DNA from: Allopusillimonas ginsengisoli
GTDB taxonomy: Bacteria; Pseudomonadota; Gammaproteobacteria; Burkholderiales; Burkholderiaceae_B
Assembly (NCBI RefSeq): GCF_004153455.1
Contig: NZ_SDQE01000002.1
Coordinates: forward strand, 558,001 to 622,000
Direction: 5' to 3'
Length of the DNA: 64,000 bases
Shown here: in pieces, positions 61,921 through 64,000 of the stretch
Layout of the letters: every line of letters begins with the position of its first letter
How positions within the stretch are numbered: position 1 is the stretch's first letter
The notes under the pieces: model-generated
Database searches by the model: none
Told to the model about the DNA's origin: nothing
The model's input: the letters and a program-made list of their open reading frames with translations, nothing else
Translations under genes and position numbers: made by a program

Positions 61921-62910
61921 ATGAAATTTAACGTCTTCGTCGGTGCAGCTGCTCTTGCTCTTACCGGCACCACATCGGTTGCTTACGCTCAGAATGTTCC
62001 CACGGTACTAATCGACGGTTCCAGCACCGTGTTCCCCATCTCCGAAGCAGTTGCAGAAGAGTTCCAGAAGGAGCAAAAAGGAAAAACTCGCGTCACAGTG
62101 GGCGTTTCGGGTACAGGCGGTGGTTTCAAGAAATTTTGTCGCGGAGAGCTTGACATTACTGGTGCTTCGCGCCCCATCAAAAAAGAAGAAATGGAGCTGT
62201 GCGCGCAGAACAACGTCGAATATATTGAAATGCCGATCGCCATCGACGCATTAGCCACCATTATTAATCCCGACAACAAGTTTGCCGAATGCCTGTCAGT
62301 CGATGAGTTAAAGACCATGTGGGCGCCCGAAGCTCAAGGCAAAATCACAAACTGGAACCAGATTAACCCGAAATTTCCCGATGCACCATTGGTTTTGTTC
62401 GGGGCAGGCACGGACTCCGGAACGTATGATTACTATACGTTTGCCATCGTCGGAAAAGAACACTCCAGCCGTGGCGACTTCACCGCCACCGAAGATGATA
62501 ACGTCACCGTACAAGGCGTTTCGCGCGACAAGAATGCTCTGGGCTTCCTGGGCCTGGCGTATTTCGACCACAACAAAGACAAGATCAAACGCGTCGCGAT
62601 TCGTCAAGCTGACGGCTCATGCGTGTTGCCTTCGGTCGAAACGGCAGTTGACGGCACCTACCAGCCTCTAACTCGCCCGATTTTCTACTATGTCGATAAA
62701 TCGAAAGCCGACCAGAAGCATGTTGCTGACTATATCCACTTCGCCTTCAATCCTAAAAACCAGCAAGCGCTTGTGAGCGAAGTAGGCTACGTTGCGTTGC
62801 CTGAAAACATTGCCGTGGCAGCAACCAAGAAGTTTGACAATCGCACGACCGGTACCCACTTCGGCGGTGGCTCCAAGGTCGGCGTAAAAATGGATGATTT
62901 GGTTAAATAA
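61921..62910 (+). CDS. pstS: Phosphate-binding protein PstS
   Basis: ATG 61921 after CCAGGAG gives 329 residues with signal peptide ([21 protein letters not shown]). The PstS/SphX fold shows phosphate-site loops [38 protein letters not shown] and [14 protein letters not shown]. Periplasmic receptor of the high-affinity phosphate importer. Extra Pst copies are common in arsenite-oxidiser islands, where selective phosphate uptake may limit arsenate entry (inference). Confidence 0.93.
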   Translation: MKFNVFVGAAALALTGTTSVAYAQNVPTVLIDGSSTVFPISEAVAEEFQKEQKGKTRVTVGVSGTGGGFKKFCRGELDITGASRPIKKEEMELCAQNNVEYIEMPIAIDALATIINPDNKFAECLSVDELKTMWAPEAQGKITNWNQINPKFPDAPLVLFGAGTDSGTYDYYTFAIVGKEHSSRGDFTATEDDNVTVQGVSRDKNALGFLGLAYFDHNKDKIKRVAIRQADGSCVLPSVETAVDGTYQPLTRPIFYYVDKSKADQKHVADYIHFAFNPKNQQALVSEVGYVALPENIAVAATKKFDNRTTGTHFGGGSKVGVKMDDLVK

Positions 62911-62928
62911 TTAAGCAAACCTGAAACC

Positions 62929-62973
62929 TTGGCCGACCTTGGGGCTCAGCACGACGCCTCCAAGGTCGGCCAA
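62929..62973 (+). terminator. Long hairpin between pstS and pstC
   Basis: Perfect 14-base arms (62929-62942 starting TTGGCCGACC, and 62960-62973), with a few further pairs inside, then CTTTAATTTTA. Probably a leaky terminator or a 3' stabiliser that makes pstS mRNA more abundant than pstCA. Confidence 0.7.
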
Positions 62974-63002
62974 CTTTAATTTTATGCAACGTGGAGCTCC
63001 GC

Positions 63003-63941
63003 ATGGATGATGCCATTGCTCGTCCCCCCATCCACCGTTTTATGCCAACGCCAGCGTATCGCGCCCGGCGCATTGCCATGGATCGGATCAGCCGCATAGC
63101 CATGTTTTGTGCGGCGGCGCTTTCAGTATTGATCACCACTGGCATCGTCTATGTTCTAGTATCAGAGTCTTGGGGCTTTTTCACCACAGTGCCGCTGCTG
63201 GATTTTCTTACCGATACGCAATGGACGCCCGTCTTTGCCAATCCTCGATTCGGTATTTGGCCTTTATTAACGGCCACATTGTGGGCTGCCGGCATTGCTT
63301 TGCTGATTGCCATCCCCCTCGGTACCGTATTAGCCATTTACCTCAGTGAATTTGCGCGCCCCTCGGTCAGGGAGACGGTAAAACCGTGCTTAGAGATGCT
63401 CGAAGCCGTACCCACGATTGTATATGGGTATTTCGCACTCTTGGTCCTTACGCCCTTTTTCCAGAAATTCATCCCAGGACTTGGTGGTTTTAACCTCTTG
63501 GTGCCGGGAATTGTCTTGGGCATTATGATTTTGCCGTATGTCGTTTCAGTAAGTGAGGATGCAATGCGCGCCGTTCCAAGCTCCTTACGCGAAGGCGCCT
63601 ACGCACTAGGCATGTCACGCTTGCAGACGGGGCTCAGGGTGATTGTTCCTGGTGCATTCTCTGGTATTACCGCCGCATACGTTTTGGGGATGTCCAGGGC
63701 TGTGGGGGAAACCATGGTGCTTGCAGTGGCTGCCGGCCAAGGACCAAATCTCACGTTAGATCCGCGCGAAGGAGCCGCCACGATCACTGCTTATATTGTT
63801 CAAATGAGCCTGGGCGATTTGCCCCATGGGTCATTGGCGTATCAAAGTATTTTTGCTGTTGGCTTAGTACTGTTCTTGATTACGCTGCTCTTTAACGTAG
63901 CCGGCTACTACTTGCGTAAACGCTATCGCGAGGTGTATTAA
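63003..63941 (+). CDS. pstC: Phosphate ABC permease PstC
   Basis: ATG 63003 (GGAG 11 bases upstream) gives 312 residues: six membrane helices, the EAA-type loop SEDAMRAVPSSLREGAYALGMSRLQTG and the motif AVPTIVYGYFAL, typical of PstC. Pairs with PstA, which begins right after the stop. Confidence 0.93.
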   Translation: MDDAIARPPIHRFMPTPAYRARRIAMDRISRIAMFCAAALSVLITTGIVYVLVSESWGFFTTVPLLDFLTDTQWTPVFANPRFGIWPLLTATLWAAGIALLIAIPLGTVLAIYLSEFARPSVRETVKPCLEMLEAVPTIVYGYFALLVLTPFFQKFIPGLGGFNLLVPGIVLGIMILPYVVSVSEDAMRAVPSSLREGAYALGMSRLQTGLRVIVPGAFSGITAAYVLGMSRAVGETMVLAVAAGQGPNLTLDPREGAATITAYIVQMSLGDLPHGSLAYQSIFAVGLVLFLITLLFNVAGYYLRKRYREVY

Positions 63942-64000
63942 ATGACAACGCAAATTCAAACTGAACAGACGCCCACGCAAGCAGCAGCGCCTGATAATGA
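63942..64000 (+). CDS. pstA: Start of phosphate permease PstA (partial)
   Basis: The ATG abuts the pstC stop and opens MTTQIQTEQTPTQAAAPDN before the window ends. Only a polar N-terminal tail is visible; the name rests on its place after pstC. Confidence 0.55.
   Translation, partial: MTTQIQTEQTPTQAAAPDN

Noticed and set aside
1-64000. tRNA or rRNA genes, CRISPR arrays, insertion sequences, attachment sites
   Set aside because: None recognised: no regularly spaced 25-40-base repeats, no transposase or integrase motifs, and no tRNA-like cloverleaf was noticed by eye.

Overview
The window reads as an accessory, island- or plasmid-like segment of a proteobacterium, most likely a betaproteobacterium of the Alcaligenaceae type. 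This rests on the company of genes (aioXSRBA, copRS/copAB, a CadR/PbrR-controlled efflux ATPase, a gltIJKL-like transporter, a Pst system) and not on any marker gene. I saw no tRNA, rRNA, CRISPR array or intact insertion sequence. All sites and repeats were found by eye.

Left end (1-4435): a tightly overlapping minus-strand operon. A ribbon-helix-helix regulator with an 18-bp inverted-repeat operator straddling its own promoter is followed by a NADAR-family protein, a SIS-HAD fusion, a PRTase-like protein and the start of an ORC/CDC6-type AAA ATPase that runs off the window. This is the best candidate for a poorly described system: a nucleotide- or ADP-ribose-centred conflict module. Then comes a MobF relaxase/helicase (4772-7669), with a DnaA box upstream and a degenerate 11-bp phased repeat array downstream.

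8.5-15 kb is a defence block: an HNH nuclease, an unassigned protein, an AAA_13 ATPase with zinc-hook-like CxxC and Arg-Glu-His residues (RloC/PrrC anticodon-nuclease-like), and an OLD-family ATPase-TOPRIM nuclease. 15.2-18.3 kb holds plasmid/ICE housekeeping genes (ssb, DUF3560, radC). The last two share a duplicated leader of about 350 bp.

18.3-28 kb carries a full System I cytochrome c maturation operon (ccmABCDEFGHI) followed by thiol-disulfide genes (TlpA, CcdA, DsbB and DsbA types). 28-34.5 kb carries metal genes: a CDF protein, PCuAC chaperone, M23 peptidase, a three-HMA Zn/Cd/Pb ATPase and its MerR regulator. A copper ATPase follows (34.7-37.1 kb), then a LysR/PLP lyase/amino-acid ABC transporter module (37.1-42.5 kb). 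The main copper cluster is at 42.5-51.2 kb: DUF411, cytochrome c, cupredoxin, CopB, CopA, small DsbD-like and membrane proteins, DUF2933, CopZ, a Csp-like protein and CopRS. Five copies of a CATTACA-N4-TGTAATG dyad link these promoters and the distant copper ATPase into a probable CopR regulon.

51.3-64 kb is the arsenic block: moaA, arsenite oxidase aioBA (minus strand) divergent from aioXSR, then arsR-arsC-arsH (minus), a second ArsR-like regulator and pstS-pstC-pstA (running off the end). A sigma54 promoter precedes aioBA, and two GTTACC-type dyads that could bind AioR lie inside the aioX coding sequence. Functionally, cytochrome c maturation and periplasmic thiol chemistry could serve the periplasmic redox enzymes (AioAB, CopA, cytochrome c), while Pst may keep phosphate uptake selective against arsenate.
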